NCBI GenBank assembly: GCA_947000775.1
Contig: CAMQGK010000516.1
Coordinates: 1,691,001 to 1,755,000 of the forward strand
Reading direction: 5' to 3'
Origin: Pterois miles
Lineage: Eukaryota; Chordata; Actinopteri; Perciformes; Scorpaenidae
Length of the DNA: 64,000 nt
Below, piece after piece: positions 23,559 to 34,692 of the stretch; position 1 is the first letter of the stretch, and the number at the start of each line of letters is the position of its first letter. A program made the translations under genes and the position numbers. Under the pieces are notes generated by a model. It was not told the origin of the DNA and did no database searches. It was given only the letters and a program-made list of their open reading frames with translations.

Positions 23559-24729
23559 GAGTTATTTATGTATATTGATAAAAAAAAAATTAAGCATATC
23601 TGTTCTATCAGACGCCCGTGAGATGGCTGGCTGACGAACATAACTGAAACAGGTTGTTAGCATAACCACCTTACCAGTGCTGGTAATGGAGCTGGCGCAG
23701 GCCAATATGATTGGAACTAACATCACAATATCAAAACGAATATTTTTTTTCTGTTTCTGAGAAATGACATGACATGGCAAATGTATGATCATGTATGTTC
23801 AATGCAATTAGTAGTGTTCCATAAATGTGTTGAAAAGTTGTCAAATGTGTTGGTGTGGAAATGTATCAGTGAGAAGTGCGTCACTGTGAGAAGCGATGCA
23901 GAGCGTTCCTCATGCTCGCAATGGTCATTAAAGCTTTAACAGCAAAACTTTTGGCACATATACTGCATCATTTATCAATGCACCAATAAATGAATAAATC
24001 AATAACTGAATTAGTACAATTATGTTACCTCCCCAGCAATCTCCAGAGCTGAGAAATTAAGTGTCAAAAACTTCAGTTGAGCCTGGCTTCAAAAGTGAGT
24101 CAATCTAAGTCGATCCCCATGTTAAAATGTCCAATTTATATAACTTAAATGTATTAAATAAACATGTTTACAGCCAGGAAGAAAAATGGATTTAGTCTGT
24201 ATAGCTAATTTCCCTGTTCATGACAACTGTATGGGTTTTATTACACAAGTCACCCATTTAAAGTAGAAAAGTGAAGTTTAAATCTTCAGTGTGAGCATAT
24301 TGAGTTTTACCAATCACAATGCAGTTGGTCATGCAGCGCTTGGAGAGGTAGGTTATGTAGACTGGTGCTGACTTCATTCATTGGATCGTTGCAGGATCAT
24401 GGACACACATTGATTCATTTCTTTGATTTAATAAAATGTAAAAACACCCACAACGTTGATTTGCTGATATGTTTTTATTTTATTTTATTTTTTACACAAT
24501 TCTATGCAAGTTAAACCTGGAGGGAAAAAAAGAGCAGCTACATAAAAATAGAGATACGTCACTTCAGTTGATATAATGGTCATGCTCTGCCGCGGGCATG
24601 CCATGGCAGAGTGGTTCTGCGTCTGAGCATCATGTATTTTGGCCGTAAAGTGTTAAGGCATCAACGATGAACTGCAACATCCCTGTTTCTTATCAGTACG
24701 GGGACCATTGTTAATCTCTTTCTCCCACA
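23559..24729. other. Intron sequence, nothing recognised
   Basis: No exon, RNA or clear repeat. The two halves differ little in composition and no tandem structure is seen. Confidence 0.4.
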
Positions 24730-24739
24730 TTTACTGTCA

Positions 24740-24960
24740 TGTCTCTACTGTCTGTTATAAAGGTAGAAAATCAGCCCAAAAATACTAAAAAATGCACAAC
24801 TCCCCAAAGCCAAAGATGACATCCTCCAAATGCTTATTTTGTCCAACCTGCTCAATTTACATGACATGAAATGGAGAAAATAACACATTCTCAGATTGAA
24901 AAAACTGAAGTGAGAAAATATTTTATATTTTTTCTTGATTATAGAAAATTGTAGAAAGTG
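24740..24960 (+). mobile_element. Internal fragment of hAT-like family 4
   Basis: CCCAAAGCCAAAGATGACAT and CCTCCAAATGCTTATTTTGT match the mid-part of the common GCTGCAACTAACGATTA-type fish family. It abuts the hAT-3 copy that starts at 24962. Confidence 0.5.
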
Positions 24961-24961
24961 A

Positions 24962-25570
24962 TAGGGCTGTCAATTGATTAAAATATTATATATATTATAT
25001 AAAATATAATAAAAATATATAATACATCATGCAATTTAATGCATGATGGTCCATAGTTAATCGTAAATTAATTGCACATTTTTTATCTGTTTAAAATGTA
25101 CTTTAAAGCAAGATTTGTCAAGTAGTTAATACTCTTTCAACATGGGAGTGGACAAATATGCTGCTTTATGCAAATGTAAATACATTTATTAGTGGAAATC
25201 ATTTAACAACACAAAATAATGGCAAATATTGTAATTGCAATTATTTTTCCTGGGGGCCACACGAGAAACCCAGATTGTTGCTGGGGGCCAAACAAATCCT
25301 GTCAGACATAATCTCGCACATTAACAATACACAAGCCTTTCAAAGCAAAAGCTTTTTTCTTTACCGTTTTTATTTTTTTTATAGCTTCGTAGGTAAAATT
25401 GTATGGTTTGACTGAGACCTCCCGACCTGTATAATGCCCAGGTCTGCCTTTGAAAATGGCCATGCCAGTTTTTTATCACTAAAAGTTATCGTATGCTTGG
25501 AGCGTAATTTAGCGTCCTTTATGATAAGCTAGTATGACACGTCTTGTACCACTAGACCCAAGCTGTTGCT
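24962..25570 (-). mobile_element. hAT-3 copy, reverse
   Basis: It starts TAGGGCTGTCAATTGATTAA and contains, in reverse, the family blocks TTAATTGCACATTTTTTATC, TACTTTAAAGCAAGATTTGT and (near 25460) GAAAATGGCCATGCCAG. A different segment with GGGGGCCACACGAGAAACCC (25255-25330) interrupts it and may be a nested fragment of another element. Confidence 0.7.
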
Positions 25571-26127
25571 TAGCAGCCTAATTGTGTTGAAATGCGCTAA
25601 AATGGAGCATTACAGAATGTAAATATGTTCTAGTAGAAACACCAAATATGTTTAAGTATGAACCTGAAAATGAGGATGATATGGGACCTTTAAACAGGTG
25701 TTCTATTAACACCTGTTAACACTAACTAATCGAGGAATCAACTGATCACTGATCATTGCAGCATGTGTACAGTCCATAATTGTCCATCATTATGATACCA
25801 GAAGAGATCATGACCTCTGTTGTTTGTCCATTTATGGATTACATACACTTCCTCTATCAACACTCATCAGATTCTGGTGGGAAAAAAAAAAAAAGTTTAT
25901 AAAAAGCAGGCTGATTGGTCCAAACAAGGGCACGACAATTAGAGGTTAAGAGGAGGTAACATACTGACTAAACAGGTCAGAAGTGGATTTTATCAGGTTG
26001 CATATGTGATGTAGATGTATGATTGCCTTGTTTCAGCAGGTCGCTGCAACTTCTGAGTTCTGAGAAGAGAGAGTAGAAAACACCACAACAGAGGGATACA
26101 ATCTGAACAGATGCTCCCTCTGTAAAG

Positions 26128-26129
<2 letters not shown>
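25571..26129. other. Intron sequence, nothing recognised
   Basis: No exon or repeat is recognised. Confidence 0.4.

Positions 26130-26177
<48 letters not shown>
26130..26177. repeat. (GT)n microsatellite
   Basis: About 24 GT units. Confidence 0.95.
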
Positions 26178-26178
<1 letters not shown>

Positions 26179-26286
26179 ATCAGCATTAATATACTGTCTC
26201 TGACAGGTTGAGGAGGTGGGTGTTATAGAGAGAAAAGAGTGCTTGGTCCTGTTACTGGTAGAATGTGCTACCTAAAGTTATCAGGG

Positions 26287-26287
26287 T

Positions 26288-26386
<99 letters not shown>

Positions 26387-26387
26387 T
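26287..26387. repeat. Compound (GT)n-(TC)n microsatellite
   Basis: About 32 GT units change directly into about 17 TC units. Confidence 0.95.
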
Positions 26388-26570
26388 CCAGATGGTGGAT
26401 AAGAGGCCTTGCCTTTATTAGCCAGCTCTGGCCAGATAAAGACCTGGTATTGATCCCAGGTTGAAAGAGCAGGTTCGTCAAACATGGCTGATTTACAGAG
26501 AACTGATAATGGCAGCGCTGGGCAACCGAGGAACCCCAGAGAAGAGCGAGAGAGGGAGAGAGGAGTAAAT
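26388..26570. promoter_or_regulatory. Unique island inside the microsatellite cluster
   Basis: Non-repetitive sequence with GGTGGATAAGAGGCCTTGCC, TGGCCAGATAAAGACCTGG and GAGAACTGATAATGGCAGCG, that is three GATA-type sites in about 120 bp. The simple repeats end abruptly on both sides, the pattern expected if selection or function keeps the island intact. The reading frames crossing it depend on the repeats. Confidence 0.4.
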
Positions 26571-26628
26571 CAACAGTGTAATGGGGAGGGTTATGTGTGT
26601 GTGCTGAGAGAAGGAGGGGGGCAAATAG

Positions 26629-26630
<2 letters not shown>

Positions 26631-26675
<45 letters not shown>
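26631..26675. repeat. (CA)n microsatellite
   Basis: About 22 CA units. Confidence 0.95.
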
Positions 26676-26677
<2 letters not shown>

Positions 26678-26818
26678 TACTCACTGAAATAAAAAAACAA
26701 AGACACCAAGTCAGTTTGCTATCGACAGACAAACTTGCTCACATGTGCAGTCTGCCCGAATTCTCTCATCGTCTATTACACACATAACCCACTCCTCACC
26801 TCAAACACACATACACAG

Positions 26819-26953
<135 letters not shown>

Positions 26954-26959
26954 ACACAC

Positions 26960-27514
26960 GCGCGCATGCACACACACACCTATAGCTAATCTCTAATCTC
27001 GTCTCGATTAGCACCTGACAGAATTTCCATGGGTTTATCAAACCAAGCCAACCAACAGACGCTTATCACTTCCAGCCCCAAAATTTCACAAGAGCAGGAA
27101 TTTTTGAGATTAAAAAAACACAGCTAGTGAAATCTTGAATAAGTCAAAAGAATATGACTGAAAACTCTGCTATCACACGGTACAAGGGGGAGGCTCGGGA
27201 TAAGAGGTGCATGAGGGGGCAGGTTTACTGAGGCCAAGATTGAACCCAGAGAATTTTTTTTTTTCATTTATAGACACAATAGAGATAAAAGAGTGATACA
27301 TGTGGAAAGCTGCAACCTCATAATGGTTCTTCAGTCTTTTGTAGGTGTCTCTGGGTGACGTTAACTGTCTCCTGACAGATAACAGGCCAGTTGATGAATG
27401 ATAAAAGACTAATAACTGCCAGTGAACTAGACATCTGGGTTATTTGACTACAAGAGATGCATGTTGTCATTAGTATAGTGTACTATAATAATAACTAGAA
27501 TTACCCCCTTGTGG
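26960..27514. other. Intron sequence, nothing recognised
   Basis: Unique sequence with no exon or repeat family recognised. Confidence 0.4.
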
Positions 27515-27792
27515 TTGTATGCCTCGGCCAACTTGTCAAGTAGCAGTTTACATCCATCTTTGTCCAAAATATCATCACTTCATCATTTTATCCTTTTAGG
27601 CATTTGTGTGAAATTGTCATAATTAGCAAATCATTTCTTCATTTATGGCCAAAAAAATGTTTTGTGAGGTCATAGTGACCTTGACCTTTGATCACCAAAT
27701 TCTAATCAGTTCATCCTTGAGTCCAAGTGGATGTTTGTGCCAAATTTGAAGAAATTCCCTCCCGGCGTTCCTGAGATATCGCATTCACAAGG
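27515..27792 (+). repeat. Unclassified teleost repeat R1
   Basis: It contains TGTATGCCTCGGCCAACTTG, GTGACCTTGACCTTTGATCA, CCAAATTCTAATCAGTTCAT and GGCGTTCCTGAGATATCGCA in order. I recognise this as a frequent fish repeat. The 345-515 segment is a shorter copy. It ends within 4 bp of the hAT-2 copy B terminus. Confidence 0.6.
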
Positions 27793-27795
27793 AAC

Positions 27796-28330
27796 TAGTG
27801 ATGTCAATAATTAACTGTTAAATGTTAACTGACCTTAACAATTTTAAGCAATTAATGCTATCATTAAACGGTTAAAATAAATATTAAAAGTGTATTAAAA
27901 ACCTGAGCAAACCTCAGGGAAGTGGCTTGTGACTTTAAAGAAAAAAAGCTGGTCCACCTTATAAGCTCACCGTAAGAGAGTCTGATTTGTAGCATTTATT
28001 CATGACAAATAAACTGTACACACACACACAGCTATAACACCAACAACAACCCCACACTCACCAACATTACACACACACGGTCTGTTGGACACGTGCTAAC
28101 GTTATATTATGATAGGCCGTAGGTGTGTGACAACAGCGAGCATGAATGCTATAAATGTAGCACAAACACACACAGCCTGTTGGACACTCACTAACATCGG
28201 AGAAACCTTTCAGATAAACTAAATGATGCAGTGGAGACTTACTGGGAAAGTAGCTGCATGTGTCCACAACAACATACTAATCTTGTCAGTTAAGGGTTAA
28301 TGATCATTTAACGAGAGTCGGTTATCGGAG
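27796..28330 (-). mobile_element. hAT-2 copy B
   Basis: The left end TAGTGATGTCAATAATTAAC corresponds in reverse to the GTTAATTATTAACATCCC end of copy A. The body includes AAAGCTGGTCCACCTTATAA and TTTAACCGT-type stretches in reverse, and ACACACGGTCTGTTGGACAC. The right end is degraded near 28330. Confidence 0.6.
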
Positions 28331-28766
28331 CAAAAATTAAAATTAAAAATCAGCATTCTTACGAGGGATGGATGGATGGATGGATGTACGGAGGGACAAC
28401 CTGAAAACATAATGCTTCCAGCCACGGGTGTGACGGGAGCGGATGCATAGGAACAAAAAACAAGGGTGGTGAAACATTTTGATGTTTTCATGATGATACT
28501 GGGAGTGTGAGCATACAGTAGATGCCTGCAAGTTATTTGGTCAAAATGTCAGCCAGTTTACCCCCACACTGTCAACTGTTATCGTTGTTACATTTTCCTT
28601 GACAGAAAACTGTTCACAGTAAAAGTCTGTGGAATTTCCAGTAAAAGTTCACAGTAAAATGTAGAGAATGGTACACGTACAGCTTCTTTTTTAATTGACT
28701 CTTGCTAATATGTTCTGTTGTCATTGTCTTTTTCACTCCAACATCTGGCTTTCTTCCTCGTCTTAC
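28331..28766. other. Intron sequence flanking the exon
   Basis: Contains a short (GGAT)n patch (about 28366-28385). No further repeat is recognised. Its right edge (28761-28766) is the GTAAGA splice donor on the minus strand. Confidence 0.5.
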
Positions 28767-28913
28767 CTTCATTGTACAGCGATGCGTATGGCGGCGGGCT
28801 GGAGCTGTCCCCTTCCCCTGAATCCTCCGGGTCTGAGGCTCCTCCCTCCTCTCCTGATAGGCTGAGGTTGTCAGGTGTGTTTTCCTCATCGCCACCGAGA
28901 TCCCCGAGGGAAC
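28767..28913 (-). CDS. Internal coding exon of an unidentified gene, acidic segment with PPPY
   Basis: On the minus strand the acceptor CCTCTTCCTCTTGCAG (strong pyrimidine tract) precedes GTTCCCTCGG, and the donor is AATGAAG followed by GTAAGACGAG, close to consensus. The exon is 147 bp, phase 1 at both ends. It encodes about 49 residues with 13 Asp or Glu: DLGGDEENTPDNLSLSGEE, then ASDPEDSGEGD, then SSSPPPYASLYNE. SGEE and SGEGD suit acidophilic kinases such as CK2, and PPPY fits the PPxY ligand of WW domains (both inference). The frame continues into 15095-15229. The gene is not recognised. Being symmetric, the exon could be skipped without a frameshift. Confidence 0.78.
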
Positions 28914-29129
28914 CTGCAAGAGGAAGAGGAGGGGATGTTAACAACCAAATCTGTACTTGCATCGGTCAAATCCACTGTTTTCTGCTCCCTGTTGGGTCTT
29001 ACAGATACCTGTAAAAAGTGATGGATGGAGACACATTTGAAGCGGTTAAATTAAGCCTTTTTTAAGTAGAGAATAGCAGATCAGATTGACCTAGATTTTA
29101 CCTAAATATACTAATTGCATCAGGTGCGG
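28914..29129. other. Intron sequence upstream of the acidic exon
   Basis: Contains the pyrimidine tract of the minus-strand acceptor at its left edge; otherwise nothing recognised. Confidence 0.45.
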
Positions 29130-29388
29130 GGCACTTTGAATTCGGCTTAGGGCCCTTCTGTGTGGAGTTTGCATGTTCTCCCCATCATAGTGGGTTTTCT
29201 CCGGGTTCTCCGGTTTCCTCCCACAGTCCAAAGAATGCAGGTTAATTGCTGACTCTAAATGTCCCATAGGTGTGAATGTGAGCATGAATGTTGTCTGTCT
29301 CTGTGTGTCAGCCCTGTGACAGTCCGGCGACCTGTCCAGGGTGAACCCTGCCTTCACCCAATGTCAGCTTGGATCAGCTCCAGCCCAG
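29130..29388 (+). mobile_element. SINE-B, head degraded
   Basis: TTCTGTGTGGAGTTTGCATG, TTCTCCGGGTTCTCCGG, GACCTGTCCAGGGTGAACCC and ATCAGCTCCAGCCC mark the body in order. The tRNA-like head is not recognisable and the GGATGG tail is missing. Confidence 0.8.
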
Positions 29389-31200
29389 TAGAGCTCCATA
29401 AAGTACAGATCTGTCTGTGAACACAGAGTATTATTACACTTCATGTCTGCAGAAGGAGGACTTGAGTTTAATCGTCTTCCCATGGGCCTTGAGTCTAAAC
29501 AGACTGGTGCAGGAAAGGTGAAAAATAAAAGGAAGTGAGATTGTTTAACAAGCTACTTATGGTTGTATGTGCTGCTGAAGAGAGAAAAAATACCCTAAAC
29601 ACATTTTTTTTAACAGGGACTTGTTCAAAAAACAGTTTCAAGAATTGGACAAGCTGAATGGTCTTATCCAGAAGATTAATAGCAAGGAGCCAAAGGGGAC
29701 CTTAAAGCCAAATTACAGTATACCTAAAACTGTAGCTAAAAGAATGATTAGTGCAGGGCTGATCTGTATCAATTACAGTTTCATAATCCCTGCTGACCAT
29801 AGTAATTATACAGTACTTTTGATCTATTTTAGCCTGTTTGAAGATTACATCCAAAAAAAATGGAGTCCGTTAATATGGATTTAATGTGACTTTTGTGAAA
29901 TTACTTCATTAATAATACTCCTTCTATAAGATGAATACACCAGGCTGCTTTAATGGCACATTAAGAGCTCTAAACCTTGAAATATACTATTGACTGAGTT
30001 ACAGTTATTAGTGTGTCATGGCTAGCTGATTATAAAAGGCAGTCTCTATTATGTTCATGTGCATAGGATGACATGCTTCACTCTCCATTCCCAAGAGGAT
30101 ACCATGATAGAATTATTAATTCAGGGTAACCATTTCATTTAAGAGGATTAGGTAAAGTGAAGCAGAAATGGTTAATCACTGCCGAGGGAGAAAACAACTC
30201 TCCTACATGATGTATTTGAAAGTCAAGAACAGTGGGCACATTTTTTGTACAACTAGATCACAGAGAAATGAATACGGAGTGAAAACCGGTATTTTTTTTC
30301 CCTCGTCTTTCTCCCCCAATCCAGACAGGTCGTAAATTAATTTTCATTAGGTTGTGTCGAACGAACAGAGGGATTGTTTCGGAGCTAAAGCCGTGACTGG
30401 GGGCGTATATATTTACAATACTGGAACAAAAGGAGTCTATAATCTATACAAAGCGCACAACAATACCCATGAATAAAGAAGCTTGTAGAAAAAGGGAGAG
30501 GCAATTTTTCTAATTCTGTTAATTTCACTTCCAAAGCAATTAAAAGCAGGCAGAGATAATGCTTGGAAACAATCGCCGGCTGACAAAGTGTTTCTGTCTT
30601 TGTAAATGAAACATCTTTAGGCTAATTTCAACTTCCACGCCTGCATGGTTCACTCTAATTTCAGATAAAATTAACACAGCTAGATTTGGTCCTTCATACA
30701 AAAAAAGTAGAGGAGAAAGAAAAAAAAAAAGATCGATCCTGTACACAATATTTTTAGAATTAGGTCTATGTCGCCCGAGCTTTGCTAGATCTAATTTTCA
30801 GTATCTATAAGGACATTTTCATACAATTAATTTTCCTTTAATCATAATTGTACAAAGGGACTTCTCTGTATAAAATTCCAATTATATTTCCTGTTTAAAA
30901 TGTAAGTTTGAATTATGATTTCTTTCCTCATTACAGCTCTGGTTTAATGAATCAATCGCTGCATCACTGCTTTCAGACATCAAATGGTGTGGAAAAGTTT
31001 CAGCGCCACTTTCTCCCCTCTTTTATCCAAGGAGAAATATTCTCTCTTTCCCCTTCTCTTCCTGTCTCGGATAGTTGGTAGAAAGGATAGCGGGGCCTGT
31101 GTGATAAGTGCAGCACATTCTACTTCATTTGCCAGTTTAAAATTTAAAGCCTTATTAATTGTTATAGCATGATATCCACAGGAAAATTGGACTGAACTCA
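29389..31200. promoter_or_regulatory. Long repeat-poor segment, candidate conserved non-coding cluster
   Basis: About 1.8 kb, of which 29900-31200 lacks any recognisable transposon or long microsatellite, unlike nearly every other kilobase here. It is rich in TAATTA/ATTAATTTTC-type cores (GTAAATTAATTTTCATTAGG, ACAATTAATTTTCCTTTAAT), with TTTAATCATAATTGTAC and TTCCAATTATATTTCC. That texture is typical of conserved non-coding elements in introns of developmental genes, but conservation is not tested. No splice-flanked frame is seen. Confidence 0.4.
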
Positions 31201-31535
31201 TTCAAGAGATGGAGGAAAAATATGAAGACATAGCCCACATGTGTATCTCTGTAGGAGGGACATCAATTAAGTTGAGCCTTATCCACCAGCACCACTGAGC
31301 TTTCTAGGCTGTGAACTAACGACAGAGGATCTTGTTCATGAAAAAATGCCTAAAGCCTACATGTATTCATATTTCCAAACTTATGGGCAAATAAAAGTTG
31401 TGAAATGTGGAAAGATGAAATTCAGGAAACACTTCACATCAGTTCCTAGAGAGAGAAGGACTCGTGTTTTTGTCCTTTATAAACAGAGAACATGCAAATA
31501 GTGCAAAGCAACAGATTCTGAAATTTTTGTTTTAT

Positions 31536-31590
31536 ATATATATATATATATATATACAGCATATATATATATATATGTATATATATATGC
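31536..31590. repeat. (TA)n palindromic tract
   Basis: Two TA runs separated by CAGC and GTATATATATATGC, self-complementary as a whole and able to form a cruciform. Confidence 0.9.
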
Positions 31591-31599
31591 ACGCATATT

Positions 31600-32205
31600 G
31601 ACTATATTGATTAACACAGCAATTATTTTTTGTAATTAATCCCTGAGAAAATAAAATAAAAAAATAATGACAAATACACATCTTAAAGCAATGGAAGCAT
31701 CTTCCATTTGATTATTTTTATTTTGTCTGAACAAAATATAAAAAAATACCAGTTCTGCAATACTGATGCCAATAGAAAACCAGAGTTTCTCAATACCTCA
31801 GTGTTGAAAAAGTGCCTTAATAAGATAAAATAAATGAGTACTCATGAGTTATTGATTTAGATTAGGTACTAGCTGATCAAATGAAAGGCCATAAATATGA
31901 TCACACCATCTTTAAGAACCTGGCAGGTTTTGATGCTAAATTCTACAGACACATTTTGATCAGTACTGATAGTTTTACTTGACGTCTTCAAACAATTGAT
32001 TGATTGATCAGAAACAAGTAGTCATCAATTGATAGGAAAAAAATCAATAACTATTTGAATAATAAGTCTTGAAATGTTGATCAAACAAAATTAAACAAAA
32101 AACTCATGACCTTGGGCATCAGTAAATTGTCATGGCTGTATTTTACTATTTTACTACGTTTTCATTGTTCGAAACATGAAAGTAATCGTTGCGGCCCTAA
32201 TGGAA
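31600..32205 (-). mobile_element. Degraded hAT-like family 4 region
   Basis: The right end GTAATCGTTGCGGCCCTAA is the reverse of the family's TAGGGCTGCAACGATTA-type terminus. Upstream CAAACAATTGATTGATTGAT and AATCAATAACTATTTGAATA are its AT-rich ends. The left boundary is uncertain. Confidence 0.5.
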
Positions 32206-32740
32206 ACATTTTGGTTGGTAATCAAAAAGTATTGAGGTTCAATACCCAGACCTAGGTGGGACCAAACTCAAGACCTGGCTACAAGGCGTTCAATCCATGG
32301 ACCTGACTGTGATTGTGTAGTTCACAAAAATCCTCTGCCAACATTTTAAGGAAACAAAAGTCACTACTAAGGTGTTTCAGGTGAATTTTATAATTATGAT
32401 GATTTTGAAAGAAAATTCTGTGTCTGTGTTGACTGAGGACAAATCCAGTCCACCATCAAGATGAGAAGAAGACAGATGTGGCAGCACAGGAGTACTTGAG
32501 CTCCAACAGAGACTGCCGCTGTCTGTCAGACCAAAGTGCTGCAGCTGATGAAGGCACCAAAGATACTGCTTTATTAACTCTCCGTCCACATCAAACCTGC
32601 AGCAAGCAGCTCGCTGATTAAACACAGAGACAACACACATCAAACCTGCATGCTCAACAAGCCTGATTAAACAGACGCGAGCCTCGGCGCTCTCACACTA
32701 ATAACCCGCTGCACAAAAAACACATTAGACCTGAAAGCAA
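32206..32740. other. Unique sequence, nothing recognised
   Basis: The minus-strand frame at 32377-32643 looks protein-like in part but lacks matching splice sites. Confidence 0.35.
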
Positions 32741-32950
32741 GAGAGGGAGAGAGAGAGAGAGGGAGAGAGAGAGAGAGGGAGAGAGAGGGAGAGGCATACT
32801 GGTATGAGGCAATCAGAGACGTGTGAAGAGAGAAACATTAAAGGAGGATATTTAGAGAAAGAAAAGAGAGAAGGGGAAGAAGAGGAGGATCTCTCTATCT
32901 CTCTTTATCTCTCAGAGAGAAAGAGAGAAAGAGAGAGAGAGAGAGAGAGT
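32741..32950 (+). repeat. Imperfect (GA)n / purine-rich tract
   Basis: GAGAGAGGGAGAGAGAGAGA repeated with interruptions, a unique gap, then a second GA run (32926-32950). A (CTCTCTAT) patch between them could pair with the GA runs. Confidence 0.85.
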
Positions 32951-33389
32951 ACCTGAGGCACCTGACACAGAGTTACGCACTGGAGAGGAGCCACTTATTG
33001 ATCAGAGTGAGGACAATTACCCACCACTGAGGAAATACTTTTAATCAACTTTGCACTTTAAACATTTTCCTTAACGCTGCATGGACTCTTATCACAGCTC
33101 CACGGCCACTGTTCCCTACCATCAACCCTCACACAAGAGGAACCTTCCACACAGCTCGTGATATTGATCTGTTATATTCAGCTTCAATAATAATCAGCTT
33201 TTTCTCTTCAGCCTTTAGGATTTGAGCTGCTAACGACTGCCCATTGATTACTTTTGGGATGACAAACTCAAGCAAAGAAAATTCAACGGATCTGAAATCC
33301 CAGAGACTTATTGACCACCCCACACATCTTTACATCTAATGCGATGATGATAAATTTCCCAGAGTGCAGTGGGGGGTGCAATGGGTAAT
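32951..33389. other. Unique sequence, nothing recognised
   Basis: No exon or repeat recognised. Confidence 0.35.
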
Positions 33390-33524
33390 GGTCATATTTG
33401 CCAATCCTCACGATTTTCCCAGGAGACTCTCATTTTTCATTTTTCCTCTCCCAGTGTCATTCCTGGGTCACAATTCTCCCGTATTTCTCTCAATTAATGC
33501 CAAATTTTCACGTTTTTTCCTTTT
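33390..33524 (+). repeat. Fragment of a teleost repeat beginning ATTTGCCAATCC
   Basis: CATATTTGCCAATCCTCACG, ATTTTCCCAGGAGACTCTCA and CAATTCTCCCGTATTTCTC match a fish repeat I recall with a TTTGCCAACCCTCCCG-like end. It is cut at its right by the SINE at 33525. Confidence 0.5.
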
Positions 33525-33978
33525 GGGGGCGGCAGTAGCTCAGTCTGTAGGGAGTTGGCTTGGGAACCGGAGGGTCACCGGTTCAAGTCCCGCCATTGAC
33601 CAAGAACTGAGTGTGAACTGGTAGCTGGAGAGGTGCCAGCTTACCTCTTGGGCACTGCCGAGGTGCCCCTGAGCAAGGCACCAAACCCCCAACTGCTCTG
33701 GGCGCTTGTCAGGAGCAGCCCCCCCCTCCCCTGACACTCTCATGCATGTTATGTTGTGTGAACAACAGAGTGTAAACTGAATTTCCCCCTGTGGGACTAA
33801 TAAAGGAATATCTTTCTTTCTTTTCTTTCTTTCTGACATCTCTCCATTGTTGCATGTTTGTGCATGTGTGTGTTCAGGTCTGCATGTACTGTGTATAAGT
33901 TAACAACAGAGTGTAAAAAAATTGAATTTCCCCTCGTGGGACTAATAAAGGTTGTTGTCTTCTTCTTCTTCTTCTTTT
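33525..33978 (+). mobile_element. SINE-A copy 3 with duplicated 3' part
   Basis: A complete SINE-A (head GGGGCGGCAGTAGCTCAGTC, box B-like GGTTCAAGTCC) ends in a (TTTC)n tail near 33835. A second SINE-A 3' half follows directly: TGACATCTCTCCATTGTTGC, then TGAATTTCCCCTCGTGGGAC, ending in a (CTT)n tail at 33978. The two tails differ, so this is two insertions or a template jump rather than a simple duplication. Confidence 0.85.
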
Positions 33979-34289
33979 GTTCTCTTGATATGAACAGTGT
34001 GTCTGTAACTAACCACTTAATCATGTTCATTTTCTTGATTTATCACTAAATTTTTTTATCTGTGAAACCAGGAAATATGGCAAAATGCTGTATCGGTTCT
34101 TCAAATGTTTAACAGTTAAAAACTCAAAGATATTCCTTTTAGAAAACAGAGAAAAGCTGCAGCACATTTGAAAAGCTGAAATCAGCAAATGTTTGTTGAA
34201 GTGCTTAAAAATACTATCAATTTATCAGTTGATCACTATCAGTTTGGTAAACTTCGAAGCTGCACTGCTGGATGGATTGTCGGAGCATT
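33979..34289. other. Unique sequence, nothing recognised
   Basis: AT-rich; no feature identified. Confidence 0.4.
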
Positions 34290-34481
34290 AAAATGGACTT
34301 AAATTCTCCCATAGTGATAAATTCTGACAGTTTCAGGTCCTCCTGCATAACCTGAAACTGTCACTGAATTTATCACTATGGGAGAATTTAAGTTTCAGGT
34401 AAGTTTCAGTATGTTTCAGGTCCTTCTGCATAACCTGAAACTGTCAGAATTTATCACTATGGGAGAATTTAAGTCCATTTT
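34290..34481. repeat. Fold-back element with 49-bp perfect arms
   Basis: The arm 34290-34338 (starting AAAATGGACTTAAATTCTCC) is the exact reverse complement of 34433-34481. The 94-bp centre holds a third, partial copy of the right arm (ACCTGAAACTGTCACTGAAT onward, 34350-34400) and the spacer GGTCCTYCTGCATA occurs twice. Perfect arms imply a recent origin or gene conversion. A MITE or palindromic rearrangement is possible; no flanking target duplication was found. Confidence 0.85.
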
Positions 34482-34692
34482 TAAAAAATCAAGAAAATAG
34501 CACTATTGGTCGTTGTAATTGCTCCTGATTTTTGTCCTTGAATTATTTTGATATTGACCTGTTTGTGCAGCACAGTTGCTGTTGTGTTGCACATATAATT
34601 TCCTATGATATTTGTCTATTTGTCTATAGTGTGTGACTGCTGTATTTGTCTGTTTGTATTGTTTGTCTTTATTGTTGTTGGATTTCAAGCTT

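Noticed and set aside
32377..32643. Possible minus-strand exon with protein-like stretch
   Set aside because: No acceptor or donor in register with the frame and the end runs into a poly-Ile AT-rich stretch.
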